Below are positions 1 through 7,302 of a stretch of 12,685 bases of DNA, piece by piece. A program made the position numbers and the translations under genes. Under the pieces are notes generated by a model, which did not search any database, had not been told where the DNA came from, and saw only the letters and a list, made by a program, of their open reading frames with translations. Each line of letters begins with the position of its first letter. Position 1 is the stretch's first letter. This stretch comes from Mesenet sp031546805 (GTDB lineage Bacteria; Pseudomonadota; Alphaproteobacteria; Rickettsiales; Anaplasmataceae): assembly GCA_031546805.1 (NCBI GenBank), contig JAVBJW010000003.1:1-12685 (forward strand), given 5' to 3'.

Positions 1-10
1 ATTAAGAGTG

Positions 11-873
11 CTAAATAACCATTTCAAACTTTGGCATACCAATGTCAGTAAATATATTCATTAAGTAGCATTTAATAAGGAGCTCTTTTTCACGATTCAT
101 TTCAGACTTATTTTTCAAGCTAAATCCAAATGTTTTTTTGAACCTAAAGAAAAAGCCTTCAATATGTGATCTTAAGCCATATTATTTTCCATTCTTTTAT
201 ACCATCTTCATAGTTTTCATAAGATTGTATAACATTATTGTTTCTTTCTGATAGACAATCCTTTTTTTTACGAACTGTTGCATTCTTTATGGGTCGGATT
301 ATAGGTTTAATTAAGTTCCTTACAAATCTTATATACGCATCATAAAATGCATCCGCACGAAGAGATAAAATATTGTACATCCATTTTTTCAAGCATACTG
401 CATGCTAATATACTGTCCCGTAAATGGTATACTTGACGGCTATTACTTTTTTGCTACTTATATTTATGTAGTTTTCTTACTGCTCTATTATATTTTCTTG
501 TTTCGACATTATCTTTATTATGCATTATTATAAATGCTGTGCTATCCATAACAATTTCAATATTTTCTATATCATCTTCTATTTACCCTATGATCTTCAT
601 ATTGAGCTTACTTAGTCTTCTAGAAGCTTGGGAATAGCTTTCAAATCCTTTCCTATCTTTTCTATTTTACAAAACCTACTGCCTGCCTTAAACCTATCCT
701 AAATAGGTATATGTATTAAAATTACAGCCCTATCACTATAAACATTGTTGCCGCCTTGGACTGTTTTCATACCAATTTTCTATTACTTCATCAATAAAGT
801 GAAAAATATTTCCTCTTTTCTCGAGAAATTCGTTATATTCTCTTTTGTTGCTGACTCTCATTTTTTGTGGCAT
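11..873 (-). pseudogene. Decayed IS5-type transposase, near full length
   Basis: Read on the minus strand this is a broken DDE transposase of the IS5 superfamily. A plausible start at 873 gives MPQKMRVSNKREYNEFLEKR followed by GNIFHFIDEVIENWYEN. After that come a GNNVYSDRAVIL segment, FRIGLRQAVGFVK, a YSQASRRLSKLN segment, the catalytic-core piece ENIEIVMDSTAF, then VRKLHKY, and finally IEGFFFRFKKTFGF and the tail FTDIGMPKFEMVI, with the stop at 11-13. These pieces lie in order but in different frames. There are in-frame stops (for example after MKIIG and after LHKYK) and shifts near 680, 740 and 175, so no intact product is possible. The longest surviving stretch (392 to 159) has no ATG. Family assignment rests on remembered IS5 transposase architecture from Wolbachia. 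The element probably extends left of the window, because its end is not visible at position 1. Confidence 0.8.
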
Positions 874-956
874 ATTTGTTTGGAAAATTCTTATTTTACA
901 ATAAAATACTTTGATAACCTCTCACATTTAAAGACTTTTCTACCTCTATTACCACT

Positions 957-1252
957 CTAAAATTCATTAGCTATGCAACAATGCCGACCGGGGCTGCATA
1001 CAGATAGTGCTCTTATGATTGTCGAATCTACCATATCGTCAACAGCTAGAAAATCATTTGCCCACCTCACGAATCTTTTATTTGACCATTTGCCATATTC
1101 TGTATGTAAAGCCCTCCTCTGTGCTCCAGTCCTACCTATCCACATTACTGCTGCCATGAATTTTCTATTATCTCTTGCACTCCTGCCACTTCTTTTCCTG
1201 GTAAACTGTTTTTTATCCTCTCCCATTGCTCATCTTTTAAGTCGTATAACAT
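957..1252 (-). pseudogene. N-terminal fragment of a second IS5-type transposase
   Basis: On the minus strand an ATG at 1252 opens MLYDLKDEQWERIKNSLPGK. A frameshift near 1195 then moves the reading into RSGRSARDNRKFMAAVMWIG, RTGAQRRALHTEYGKWSNKR, FVRWAN and MVDSTIIRA. This order (EQW..I..LPG, GR..DNR.F..AV.WI.RTG, W..LP.EYG.W...RFVRW, VDST) is the classic N-terminal half of IS5-family transposases carrying a DUF4096-type domain. The stretch between FVRW and MVDST is shortened relative to the family, and everything after STIIRA is missing. The remnant therefore carries a frameshift, an internal deletion and a C-terminal truncation. It is a different element from the neighbour at 11-873, although both point the same way. 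The sequence at 970-985 (GGCATTGTTGCATAGC on the minus strand) resembles an IS terminal inverted repeat, but I cannot confirm a matching partner. Confidence 0.8.
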
Positions 1253-1296
1253 CTCTTTCCTCATACAAAAGAAGCATTATACAACTATGGCTTTAT

Positions 1297-1629
1297 ATGT
1301 CGACACTACCTAGCAAAAATACTGAGGACAATATAAAAGATTCTATAGAAATGTCTACTGATTCAAGCACACTTGACAAGCAGTTTACACAATCGATAGA
1401 TGGGTTAAATAAGAAACAAAATAAGTTGGAAAGTGATATCCAAAAACGATGTGCTCAAGCCATTAATAGCACAGTAGAGAACAAAGCAAGCGACTCCAAA
1501 CCTTTAGTACAGAAGGCACTTGCTTCAAAAAGTAAAAGACCACTGATTTATGGAGCATTAACAATGTTAGCGTTTTTAGGAGCAGCTGCTATATTATATT
1601 TACTTCTTCTAAGCAATCTTATAAAATGA
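1297..1629 (+). CDS. Small tail-anchored membrane protein, unknown function
   Basis: I do not recognise this gene. The frame gives a 110-residue protein. Residues 1-75 are polar and Ser/Thr/Lys/Asp-rich, with a likely helical or coiled stretch around LDKQFTQSIDGLNKKQNKLE. A basic patch (KSKRP) then precedes one strongly hydrophobic C-terminal segment (LIYGALTMLAFLGAAAILYL and following), ending SNLIK. This is the layout of a tail-anchored inner-membrane protein. The same frame stays open back to 973, but that upstream part is antisense to the transposase fragment at 957-1252, so I place the start at the ATG at 1297, just outside the IS remnant. There is no good Shine-Dalgarno before it, so the IS may have replaced the original 5' end or the promoter. 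The stop overlaps the start of the next small frame (ATGA), which suggests an operon. Confidence 0.55.
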   Translation: MSTLPSKNTEDNIKDSIEMSTDSSTLDKQFTQSIDGLNKKQNKLESDIQKRCAQAINSTVENKASDSKPLVQKALASKSKRPLIYGALTMLAFLGAAAILYLLLLSNLIK

Positions 1630-1751
1630 ATGGTTTAGTTCTAGCAGCAATATCGATTCCTGCAGGGTTAATAATATATTGTTGTTCAACACCAAATTCA
1701 AAATTGCAAAGCACGCAAATTTCCAAAGGATATCCGCCAATTAGATTATGA
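1626..1751 (+). CDS. 41-residue membrane peptide overlapping the upstream gene
   Basis: An ATG at 1626 overlaps the stop of the preceding gene by four bases (ATGA), a typical arrangement for translational coupling. The product is 41 residues: a hydrophobic N-terminal segment (MNGLVLAAISIPAGLIIYCC) and then a short polar tail containing SKLQSTQISKGYPPIRL. It resembles a signal anchor or a lipoprotein signal. However, the residue before the first Cys is Tyr, so it is not a canonical lipobox, and lipidation is only a guess. I recognise no family. A frame this short could occur by chance in AT-rich DNA. The overlap and the compact hydrophobic-then-polar layout are the only reasons to keep it. Confidence 0.35.
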   Translation: MNGLVLAAISIPAGLIIYCCSTPNSKLQSTQISKGYPPIRL

Positions 1752-1886
1752 ATCCCAAATTAGGACTATAATTTTACAAAAGTATTTATTAAAATTATTG
1801 AAAGTGGTAGTACTAAAAATAGTGTATAATGGCTCAATATGTTAAATTATACAACTCTAGATATTTTATATTTTTTACTCAATAAC

Positions 1887-1915
1887 TTGACAATGATTTT
1901 AGTTTTTAATAAAAT
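1887..1915 (+). promoter_or_regulatory. Sigma70-type promoter for the TrcR-like gene
   Basis: A perfect -35 TTGACA at 1887-1892 is followed by exactly 17 bases and a -10 TAAAAT at 1910-1915. Transcription would begin near 1922, giving a 5' leader of about 75 bases before the start at 1997. The rest of the 245-base gap (1752-1996) is AT-rich and holds nothing else I can name. A TATAAT at 1825-1830 lacks a suitably spaced -35. Confidence 0.6.
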
Positions 1916-1996
1916 AATTATATGGGCTTTAATATTTTTTTTATTTTATTACTTTATTATTTATAATAATGATCACAAATGGTATGGGGTTAGGTA

Positions 1997-2617
1997 ATGA
2001 CAGCAATCTCCACTAATTTTCTTTTGGATAAAAAAAATAAGAAAAATTCTTCTAATAACAATGGAGTACTTCTTATGCCAAAAGCAGTTGCAACATGGTT
2101 GGTGGATAATACTTCGTTGACTTTTCATCAAATCGCAGCGTTTTGTAATTTACATTATCTGGAAGTGAAGTTAATAGCAGATAAAGAGGCTGATATTAAG
2201 GGGTGTAATCCTATTGAAATGGGTCAAATTACAGAGGAAGAAATTAATAATTGTCAAAATGATCCAAATAGAATTTTAAAATTAAATAAAGTGTCATGTC
2301 AGCATATGAATAAAACAAAATTTCGTTATACACCAATCGCAAGGCGTCGTGATAAGCCAGATGCGATTTGTTGGATAATAAAATATCATCCTGAGATGAG
2401 TGATGCACAAATAGTAAAATTAATTGGAACAACTAAAAGTACTATAATTTCAATTCGAAATAAAGCTCATTGGAAGATGAGTAGTATAAAACCTCGTGAT
2501 CCTGTATTGCTTGGCTTGTGCTCACAAGATGAGTTAGATAATGTGGTATTACATGCTAAGATGGAAATAGAAAAGGCTCAGAGATTAGTAAATGTAAAGA
2601 AGCTAAATGGTGAATAA
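1997..2617 (+). CDS. trcR: DUF1013 / TrcR-type cell-cycle transcriptional regulator
   Basis: This 206-residue protein matches the alphaproteobacterial DUF1013 family, named TrcR in Caulobacter, a transcription regulator tied to the cell-cycle programme. Family signatures in order are LLMPKAVATWLVDNTSLTF (residues about 25-43), HQIAAFCNLHYLEVKLIAD, the RYTPIARRRDKPDAICWIIK block (about 109-128), the helix-turn-helix-like YHPEMSDAQIVKLIGTTKST followed by IISIR, and a closing KPRDPVLLGLCSQDELD. Those regions are characteristic and intact. The first 24 residues are Lys/Asn-rich and less family-like. The GTG-free ATG at 1997 has only a poor Shine-Dalgarno (GGGG at 1986-1989), whereas Met27 at 2075 is preceded by GGAG at good spacing, so a shorter product starting with MPKAVA is possible. 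The role in an endosymbiont with a reduced cell cycle is inference. rho lies downstream on the same strand after a 219-base gap. Confidence 0.8.
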   Translation: MTAISTNFLLDKKNKKNSSNNNGVLLMPKAVATWLVDNTSLTFHQIAAFCNLHYLEVKLIADKEADIKGCNPIEMGQITEEEINNCQNDPNRILKLNKVSCQHMNKTKFRYTPIARRRDKPDAICWIIKYHPEMSDAQIVKLIGTTKSTIISIRNKAHWKMSSIKPRDPVLLGLCSQDELDNVVLHAKMEIEKAQRLVNVKKLNGE

Positions 2618-2665
2618 ATAAGATAAAAGCTATCGATTTATATTCCTTATATAAGAAAAAATCAG

Positions 2666-2741
2666 TTGACATAACAATGTTATTAATTAAATGTAATTAA
2701 GTGGTTTTCATAGTTTTAGCTTTTCTTAAGTTAAAAAACCA
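2666..2741 (+). promoter_or_regulatory. Candidate rho promoter and leader hairpin
   Basis: The 219-base gap before rho contains a perfect -35 TTGACA at 2666-2671. The best -10 candidates are imperfectly spaced: TTAAAT at 2687-2692 (15 bases) or TGTAAT at 2692-2697 (20 bases). Downstream, TGGTTTT (2702-2708) can pair with AAAACCA (2735-2741) across a 26-base loop in the long leader. Rho is autoregulated in its leader in E. coli, but nothing here demonstrates that. A TATAAT at 2817-2822 is too close to the start codon to serve. Confidence 0.35.
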
Positions 2742-2822
2742 ATCTTACTTTTGCGGTGTTTGTATTAATTAACTTTTTTGGGTAATGTGCAAATTAATGT
2801 AAATTGTATTCAATGTTATAAT

Positions 2823-2828
2823 AGGAAG
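2823..2828 (+). promoter_or_regulatory. Ribosome binding site fixing the rho start
   Basis: AGGAAG lies 8 bases before the ATG at 2837. It supports translation beginning at this first Met, and so supports the long N-terminal extension being part of the product. Confidence 0.6.
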
Positions 2829-2836
2829 TACTAAAT

Positions 2837-4447
2837 ATGTCAGAAATAATAAAAAATGAGAATAATGTTTTAGTTAAAGAATATCAAATGAAAGACAAAC
2901 AACAATCCAGCGAAACTGGAAAAGAGCAAAATAGATTGCTTGCTTGCAATAAAAGTACTTATACTAGTAAAGTAAATAATGTTTACTCAACTGTTCAAGG
3001 AAATAATAAATCAGTTAATGAAGATGCTGATAATCAAAGAATTAACTCTTTAAATAATCATAAAAAAGAACGAATGCAAGAAGATGAAGGTTATCAAAGT
3101 CAAAACGAATACGATAATGCAAGTGACTTGCTAACAAGAATTCCTAGTAGAAACAAAGATACTGATGGTGAGTTAGATTTAAGTAATTTAAAAGATAAAA
3201 CAGTAGAAGAATTGTTAGAACTAGCAGAAAAAGAAAAAATTCCAAATAACGGTAGGATGTTAAAACAGGATATAATATTCAATCTCGTAATAAAAGCTGC
3301 AGATGAAGGAAAAACTGTTTGGGGTAGTGGTGTAGCAGAAATATTACCTAGTGGTTTTGGTTTTTTACGCTCAGCAAAAGCTCATTATGCAGCAAGTTCT
3401 GATGATATTTATATTTCTAATAAGCAAATAAATAGATTTAATTTACGTACAGGAGATGTAGTAAGGGGTCAAATAAAGCCTCCTGGAAATAAAGAACGTT
3501 ATTTTACGCTATTTGATGATGCACCTGAGATTAATTCTATTAGAGCAAAAAATGTAAAAAAATATGCACATTTTGATGATTTGATGCCTATATATCCAGA
3601 TGAAAAAATACTACTTGAATGTGAAAATAGTAGTGACAAGAAAAGTGTTGGTGTACGTGCAGTAGATATAGTAGCGCCATTAGGAAAAGGACAAAGAGCA
3701 TTAATAGTTGCCCCTCCTCGTACTGGTAAAACTGTATTGTTACAACAAATGGCTCATTCTATTGCTACAAACCATCCTGAAGTGGAATTAATAGTTCTGC
3801 TAATAGGGGAGAGGCCAGAAGAAGTTACAGATATGGTGCGTTCTGTTAAAGGTGAAGTAATAAGTTCTACCTTTGATGAACCTGCTTATAGGCATGTTCA
3901 ATTGGCTGAAATAGTGATAGAAAAAGCAAAAAGAAGAGTTGAGCATGGAAAAGATGTGGTTATTCTGCTTGATTCAATAACTCGTCTTGCACGTGCATAT
4001 AATGCAGTAGTTCCATCTTCAGGAAAAGTTTTAACTGGAGGAGTAGATTCAAATGCATTACAAAGACCAAAGCGTTTTTTTGGTGCTGCACGTAATATAG
4101 AGAGTGGTGGATCATTAACTATAATAGCGACGGCTTTAATAGATACAGGCTCAAAAATGGATGAAGTAATTTTTGAAGAATTTAAAGGTACAGGTAATTC
4201 TGAAATAGTGCTTGACCGCAGGCTTGCAGATAAGCGTATATTTCCAGCTATTGATATTACAAAATCTGGAACAAGAAAAGAAGAACTTTTGATTGATCAA
4301 AATACACTTGCTAGAATATGGATATTTCGTAGAATTCTTGCTCCTATGGGATCTATAGATGCAATGGAATTCTTATATGATAAGCTTATGGTTACAAAAA
4401 ATAATGCCAGTTTCATTGAATCTATGCATAAGCAAAAAATCGACTAA
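2837..4447 (+). CDS. rho: Transcription termination factor Rho with N-terminal extension
   Basis: Rho is the hexameric RNA-dependent ATPase/translocase that terminates transcription. The Rho core is complete: a Rho N-domain (about 115-155, with GRMLKQDIIF), the RNA-binding cold-shock fold (WGSGVAEILPSGFGFLRSA, 162-180; DDIYIS; FNLRTGD), the P-loop APPRTGKT (292-299), ERPEEV with the catalytic Glu325, the Walker B segment ILLDSITRLARAYN with Asp379, the Q-loop/secondary-site region TGGVDSNALQRPKRFFGAAR (400-419) and the arginine finger in SGTR (Arg480). Two things are unusual. The protein is 536 residues against 419 in E. coli, and the excess is an N-terminal tail of about 114 residues rich in Asn, Gln, Lys, Glu and Ser, which looks disordered. 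Also, the residue before the catalytic Glu is Gly (LIGERPEEV) where E. coli Rho has Asp (LIDERPEEV), and the following MVRSVKG has Val where E. coli has Gln. The Arg in the P-loop replaces a Lys and is, from memory, common in alphaproteobacteria. Confidence 0.97.
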   Translation: MSEIIKNENNVLVKEYQMKDKQQSSETGKEQNRLLACNKSTYTSKVNNVYSTVQGNNKSVNEDADNQRINSLNNHKKERMQEDEGYQSQNEYDNASDLLTRIPSRNKDTDGELDLSNLKDKTVEELLELAEKEKIPNNGRMLKQDIIFNLVIKAADEGKTVWGSGVAEILPSGFGFLRSAKAHYAASSDDIYISNKQINRFNLRTGDVVRGQIKPPGNKERYFTLFDDAPEINSIRAKNVKKYAHFDDLMPIYPDEKILLECENSSDKKSVGVRAVDIVAPLGKGQRALIVAPPRTGKTVLLQQMAHSIATNHPEVELIVLLIGERPEEVTDMVRSVKGEVISSTFDEPAYRHVQLAEIVIEKAKRRVEHGKDVVILLDSITRLARAYNAVVPSSGKVLTGGVDSNALQRPKRFFGAARNIESGGSLTIIATALIDTGSKMDEVIFEEFKGTGNSEIVLDRRLADKRIFPAIDITKSGTRKEELLIDQNTLARIWIFRRILAPMGSIDAMEFLYDKLMVTKNNASFIESMHKQKID

Positions 4448-4478
4448 AATTTAACAAAAACCAACTGTTTAGCAATAG

Positions 4479-4515
4479 GTTGATGCAATCAACAAAACAT
4501 TAGGTTTGATGTTTT
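4479..4515. terminator. Hairpins between convergent rho and sdhA
   Basis: Two adjacent stems lie in the 126-base gap between the convergent genes. GTTGAT (4479-4484) pairs with ATCAAC (4488-4493) around GCA, and AAAACAT (4494-4500) pairs with ATGTTTT (4509-4515) around an 8-base loop. The second stem ends in a T run on the plus strand and, by symmetry, on the minus strand. This could be a weak bidirectional intrinsic terminator. The stems are short and AT-rich, so the call is tentative. Confidence 0.4.
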
Positions 4516-4573
4516 ATTGACCAATCCATCTTATTATTTTATAGCTATTCACTTTAGACTGTGAACACAGAAC

Positions 4574-6367
4574 TTAATACACTCGTTTCTCTGGAGGAAA
4601 GTAGTTAACTTCATCACTGAGAGTTTTTGCAGATACTTCTTTATAATCAACTTTTACGTTATTATTTCTGTCCAGCCAAGCTAAACTGTGTTTCATCCAA
4701 TTTTGATCATCACGCTCTGGGAAATCTTCACGTGCATGGGCACCTCTACTTTCTGTCCGATTTGCTGCACATTCCATAGTCATAATTGCTTGTGGCATCA
4801 TGTTAGCTAACTCGAGTGCCTCAACTAAGTCACTATTCCAAATCATACTACGATCACTTATACTTATATCAGCCATAGTAGATGCAACTTCCTTTATTTT
4901 CTTTCTACCTTCTTCTAAAGACTCAGTTGTACGAAAAACTGATGCATATTTCTGCATAATCTCTTGCATTTTACTGCGAATACTAGACACACGCGTTTTT
5001 CCAGAAGCAAAACGCATTTTATCAAACCTATCTATAATCCACTCTTCACATTCTTTGTTCAAAGGCTTATGAAAATTATCTGACTTTAACAATTCTTTTG
5101 CTCTAATTGCTGCACTACGGCCAAATACAACTAAATCGAGTAGTGAATTAGAACCAAGCCTATTAGCTCCATGAACAGAGACACAGGCAGCTTCACCAAT
5201 TGCAAATAAACCAGGTATAACTTCTGTTTTTCCTTTTTTTACCGTGAGCACTTCGCCATGATAGTTAGTTGGAACCCCTCCCATGTTATAATGAACTGTT
5301 GGAATTACTGGTATTGGATCACATGTTACATCAACACCAGCAAAAGTCTTTGCAGTTTCACTAATTCCAGGCAATCTAAGTTTTATTACTTCTGGATCAA
5401 GATGTGCTATAGTTAAATATATATGGTCTTTTTTTGGTCCCACCCCTCTACCTTCTCTTATCTCTACTGTCATAGCTCTGCTGACAACATCACGGGAAGC
5501 CAAATCTTTTGCCTTTGGAGCATAACGCTCCATAAACCTCTCACCGCTAGAATTAACTAAATATCCACCCTCTCCTCTACATCCTTCTGTTATTAAACAA
5601 CCAGAGCCATATATACCGGTTGGGTGAAATTGCACAAATTCCATGTCTTCAAGCGGTAACTTAGCTCTAACAATCATAGCATTACCATCACCAGTGCAGG
5701 TATGGGCGCTAGTTGCAGAAAAATAAACGCGCCCGTAGCCACCTGTTGCCAGCACTACTATGTGAGCACGAAATCTGTGAAGCGTACCATCACAAAGAGA
5801 CCAAGCAATAACACCGCGACATACTCCATCTTCATCTATCAGAAGATCAATTGCAAAATACTCAACAAAAAATTTAGCACCAAATCGCAAAGACTGTTGA
5901 TATAAAGCATGAAGAATTGCATGACCTGTTTTATCTGCAGCGGCACAAGTACGCACTGCTGGCTTTCCTTTACCAAATTGTGTAGTCATCCCACCAAATG
6001 GTCTTTGATATATCTTACCATCACTTGTACGCGAAAATGGCACTCCATAATGCTCAAGTTCAACCACAGCCTGCATAGCATTTTTACACATATATTCTAT
6101 AGCATCCTGATCACCAAGCCAGTCTGATCCTTTTACTGTGTCATACATATGCCAGCGCCAATCATCTTCTGATACATTGCCAAGTGCGGCACTAATTCCA
6201 CCTTGAGCAGCAACAGTATGACTGCGTGTTGGAAATATCTTAGAAACACAAGCAACAGAAAGACCTTCAGCCGTCATGCCGAGGGTTGCACGCAAACCTG
6301 CTCCACCTGCACCAACAACTACTACATCATATTCATGTTCAATAATTTCGTATGCCGTGTTGCTCAT
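4574..6367 (-). CDS. sdhA: Succinate dehydrogenase flavoprotein subunit SdhA
   Basis: SdhA oxidises succinate to fumarate in complex II, on the cytoplasmic face of the inner membrane, passing electrons via FAD to SdhB. The 597-residue length is normal. Visible features are the dinucleotide-binding VVVVGAGGAGLRA (15-27), the SHTVAAQGG block (49-57) whose His50 corresponds to the residue that binds FAD covalently, HPTGIY with His248, LITEGCRGEGGYL, the substrate-binding RDVVSRAM (292-299), PTVHYNMGGVPTN (356-368), the HGANRLGSNSLLDLVVFGRS block (399-418) that closes the FAD site, and the C-terminal ESRGAHAREDFPERDDQNWM. All are intact, so the enzyme should be active. The AGAGG before the start sits only three bases from the ATG, which is tight, but the N-terminus aligns with the family and no better start exists. 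sdhB, sdhC and sdhD are not in the window, so sdhA is transcribed here as a single gene from its own promoter. Confidence 0.97.
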   Translation of the reverse strand: MSNTAYEIIEHEYDVVVVGAGGAGLRATLGMTAEGLSVACVSKIFPTRSHTVAAQGGISAALGNVSEDDWRWHMYDTVKGSDWLGDQDAIEYMCKNAMQAVVELEHYGVPFSRTSDGKIYQRPFGGMTTQFGKGKPAVRTCAAADKTGHAILHALYQQSLRFGAKFFVEYFAIDLLIDEDGVCRGVIAWSLCDGTLHRFRAHIVVLATGGYGRVYFSATSAHTCTGDGNAMIVRAKLPLEDMEFVQFHPTGIYGSGCLITEGCRGEGGYLVNSSGERFMERYAPKAKDLASRDVVSRAMTVEIREGRGVGPKKDHIYLTIAHLDPEVIKLRLPGISETAKTFAGVDVTCDPIPVIPTVHYNMGGVPTNYHGEVLTVKKGKTEVIPGLFAIGEAACVSVHGANRLGSNSLLDLVVFGRSAAIRAKELLKSDNFHKPLNKECEEWIIDRFDKMRFASGKTRVSSIRSKMQEIMQKYASVFRTTESLEEGRKKIKEVASTMADISISDRSMIWNSDLVEALELANMMPQAIMTMECAANRTESRGAHAREDFPERDDQNWMKHSLAWLDRNNNVKVDYKEVSAKTLSDEVNYFPPEKRVY

Positions 6368-6397
6368 AAACCTCTCAGGGCCTTCGTTAGTAGGTGC

Positions 6398-6426
6398 AAT
6401 ATAGATAATAATTAATAAAAAATCAA
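6398..6426 (-). promoter_or_regulatory. Sigma70-type promoter for sdhA
   Basis: On the minus strand TTGATT (6426-6421) and TATATT (6403-6398) are separated by exactly 17 bases. Transcription would start near 6391 and give a leader of about 24 bases. The -35 and spacer overlap the 5' edge of the open frame of the transposase remnant that begins at 6405, so the promoter sits at or inside the IS boundary. Confidence 0.55.
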
Positions 6427-6806
6427 CTCTTAAGTTTACACTATCGGTTGAGAGCAGAAAAGAAAATGGCTACAAGTCATACAAAAATAGCAAATATGTT
6501 CTGTACCAATTAACAGGCCTGACAAAAGAAGAATTTCAAAAATTTAACTTTCCTTTTTTTACTAGATGCAACCCTTCAAATCCACACTATGCCATTCCTC
6601 TATTTCATAAATGTTCATTTGCTTTGGGAAGTGCCGTAGTAAAAGTATTGAAAAGTCAACAAAGAGTCTCAGATCTTTTTAAAAAATTAATTTTTGTTTT
6701 AGGTGCGTTCAATACACATATATCTGAATTATTGTCTTTTTCTCTACTAACTTTTTCGCTAATTTTTATTGTAGCAAAACATGCAACTACAGCAACTGCT
6801 ACCTAA
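6405..6806 (+). pseudogene. Open frame starting as an IS5-type transposase, then unrecognised
   Basis: A frame with no ATG start runs open for 133 codons from just after a TAG at 6402 to a TAA at 6804. Its early part, KENGYKSYKNSKYVLYQLTG followed by LTKEEFQKF, resembles the N-terminal helix-turn-helix region of IS5/HTH_Tnp_4-type transposases (typical YKKSKYLYQLTGLTKEEF pattern). After KFNFPFF the sequence no longer reads like that family: it is hydrophobic and basic, contains LKSQQRVSDLFKKL, and ends with a membrane-like LSFSLLTFSLIFIV and HATTATAT. The best explanation is an IS remnant whose middle has been rearranged or filled by unrelated DNA, with the transposase C-terminus surviving at 6993-7172. 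The only in-frame start is a TTG at 6624, with no clear ribosome binding site. I do not think it makes a functional protein. Confidence 0.45.
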
Positions 6807-6992
6807 TCTACTATAGACCATCTGCGAAACAAAAAATATAATTAAATTGGTTGTATTTTCAAAAAAATCTTGGTTTAAAGCGTCATACAGAAGAAAATTC
6901 TGCCATTTTGGTATCACTCAAATAAATACTATGGGCTTATTCTTGCGTTTCTCAGATGGTCATATGCTTGGCAATGCCAAAAAAATCACTGA

Positions 6993-7172
6993 CACCAAAG
7001 CAAAATGGAGCATGACAAAAAACTTGCTTCATTGAGGATAAGGGTAGGAAATAAAATTAGTGAGATAAAGATATTTAAAATTATGTCTCATGTTTACCGC
7101 AATTTTCAAAAGAAATATAATTTGAGATTTAATATTGTTCCTGGAATAGTTAATTTGAGGCATGCTTTTTAA
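6993..7172 (+). pseudogene. C-terminal fragment of an IS5-type transposase
   Basis: After a stop at 6990, 59 codons read KMEHDKKLASLRIRVGNKIS then EIKIFKIMSHVYRNFQKKYN and LRFNIVPGIVNLRHAF, ending at TAA 7170. The S.R..VE..I..IKIFKI.S..YRN...KYNLRFN.I.GIVN pattern is the hallmark C-terminus of a DDE transposase group common in Wolbachia, with Gly in place of the usual catalytic-region Glu in RVENKI. Stretches just upstream (about 6900-6990) give related-looking pieces in other frames. It is probably the far end of the element whose N-terminus is at 6405-6530. A degraded inverted copy of this tail lies at 8583-8669. The gap 6807-6992 holds nothing intact. Confidence 0.7.
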
Positions 7173-7186
7173 TTAACCATTACTCC

Positions 7187-7217
7187 TTGCATAGCTTCAA
7201 CTCTAAATCTTTATAAT
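7187..7217 (+). promoter_or_regulatory. Possible fmt promoter
   Basis: A perfect -10 TATAAT (7212-7217) lies 19 bases after TTGCAT (7187-7192). The spacing is long, so this is weak. It would give a leader of about 80 bases before fmt. The region lies immediately downstream of the transposase tail that ends at 7172. Confidence 0.3.
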
Positions 7218-7302
7218 AATTTCTCATTATTACGCGTTTTAAAGACTATAGTAAATTATTAGGATTTATGTTAAGCATTAGCAACTTATATGTGAGGGAT
7301 TA

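Noticed and set aside
745..960. Plus-strand 71-codon frame with hydrophobic residues
   Set aside because: It is antisense to the recognisable N-terminus of the transposase pseudogene at 11-873 and starts with a poor context.
1825..1830. TATAAT as an extra promoter before the TrcR-like gene
   Set aside because: The nearest TTGAAA is 21 bases upstream and there is no extended -10 TGn. The promoter at 1887-1915 is far better.
2817..2822. TATAAT as the rho promoter -10
   Set aside because: It would start transcription within about 8 bases of the ATG and remove the ribosome binding site.
4800..5072. Open frame antisense to sdhA, and similar ones at 5702-6127 and 6203-6415
   Set aside because: They lie wholly or largely opposite a full-length conserved gene, have no family resemblance, and look like shadows of sdhA codon usage.
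6847..7035. Plus-strand 62-codon frame before the transposase tail
   Set aside because: It lies within IS debris, has no ribosome binding site, and a related reading in another frame leads into the transposase C-terminus.
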